A DNA stretch of 64,000 nt from Homalodisca vitripennis (taxonomy: Eukaryota; Arthropoda; Insecta; Hemiptera; Cicadellidae). The notes below the pieces were generated by a model that saw only the letters and a list, made by a program, of their open reading frames with translations, did no database searches and was not told the DNA's origin. The stretch is taken from contig NC_060214.1 of NCBI RefSeq assembly GCF_021130785.1, forward strand, positions 42,825,001 to 42,889,000. The letters run 5' to 3'. This document shows positions 63,470 through 64,000 of the stretch, one piece after another (position 1 is the first letter of the stretch; each line of letters begins with the position of its first letter). The translations under genes and the position numbers were made by a program.

Positions 63470-64000
63470 TGAAATGAAAAATGCCTTTATTAAACAAATG
63501 TCCTTTATTTGCGACATTAACCTCATTCAACCTCATATCATATACAGCAACTTTATAATAAATGAATACAGAAATAAGTGACCTATTAACATACTTATAC
63601 TTTATAATAAAATGGAAAAAATGCGTATTTCACATAAAATAAATCACGAACCTAAAAATATAATTAATTATTTAATATAAAGAAAAGAAGCTAACAATGT
63701 AAAAGAGAAAATAACAAGAACTATAACACATTCAACCGCTCCACACACACACTGTTTAAAATTACACACACACACCGTAAGCACCACCACCTTTGATACT
63801 TTTATCTACAGGGAGAGCGTTCGAAAGGCGAAAAGTCTGAACAGTAAACGAATATATAGCAATCATGAATCAATTTAACTTGTAACTGAGGGATAAGACA
63901 ATTGGTGAGGTAAGAAAATGTCATGTGTAAAGAACATTTTGGGAATCTAAGAACTGTATTGAAGCCTGAGAGAATTTTAAGAATAGAAATTATTTTATGG
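63470..64000 (-). mobile_element. Probable 3' end of a LINE related to the 24-kb element
   Basis: On the minus strand the end reads AATAAAGGCATTTTTCATTT, matching AATAAAGTCATTTTTCATTT of the 24-kb LINE. Upstream of it is a 6-bp hairpin AATGTC / GACATT (63497-63518) at about the same distance as the hairpin of that LINE. Only 3' UTR appears to be in the window; coding parts would lie beyond the right edge. Confidence 0.45.

Overview
The window looks like intergenic or intronic DNA from an insect-like arthropod with a low-GC, repeat-rich genome. It is AT-rich, has long simple repeats, and carries several non-LTR retrotransposon families, a tRNA-derived SINE and large DNA transposons. I found no intact host gene. 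Nothing fits a bacterial reading: no operons, no dense coding, no ribosome binding sites. The exact lineage cannot be fixed from this sequence; a hemimetabolous insect is only a guess.

Layout: 1-480 is a decayed LINE 3' end (RNase H tail plus zinc knuckle). About 900-7740 (block A) is old AT-rich sequence whose diverged paralogue lies in direct orientation at about 49820-56250 (block A'), offset 48.5-49 kb. 7745-10042 and 15593-15733 are pieces of a minus-strand LINE whose 5' region is split by a 5.5-kb DNA transposon at 10046-15589. That transposon has ~310-340-bp terminal inverted repeats, a TTA target duplication and a broken minus-strand gene with an FEN/XPG-like nuclease domain and a Cys-rich zinc domain, an architecture closest to the Academ (AcademX) superfamily. 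15734-24160 is AT-rich with a 173-bp tandem duplication. 24161-29296 is a nearly full-length plus-strand LINE whose empty site can be read from the paralogous copies. 29303-36091 is AT-rich. 36139-36640 is an interspersed repeat flanked by (TA)n. 41582-42815 is a SINE split by a 1002-bp TTAA-targeted non-autonomous element. 44116-48100 is a minus-strand LINE with a 177-bp GA microsatellite inside ORF1. 58200-59800 is a less AT-rich stretch with homopolymer G and a perfect 16-bp C15A minisatellite. 60150-62300 holds two degenerate tandem arrays. 63470-64000 looks like the 3' end of another minus-strand LINE.

The history can be partly ordered. One SINE copy occupies the same place in blocks A and A', so it predates that duplication. 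The 24-kb LINE and the TTAA element came later, because their flanks match uninterrupted sequence elsewhere. Every transposon protein seen carries stops or frameshifts, so none looks active here. Small islands of unusually high identity among otherwise diverged paralogous blocks are the main signal left unexplained.
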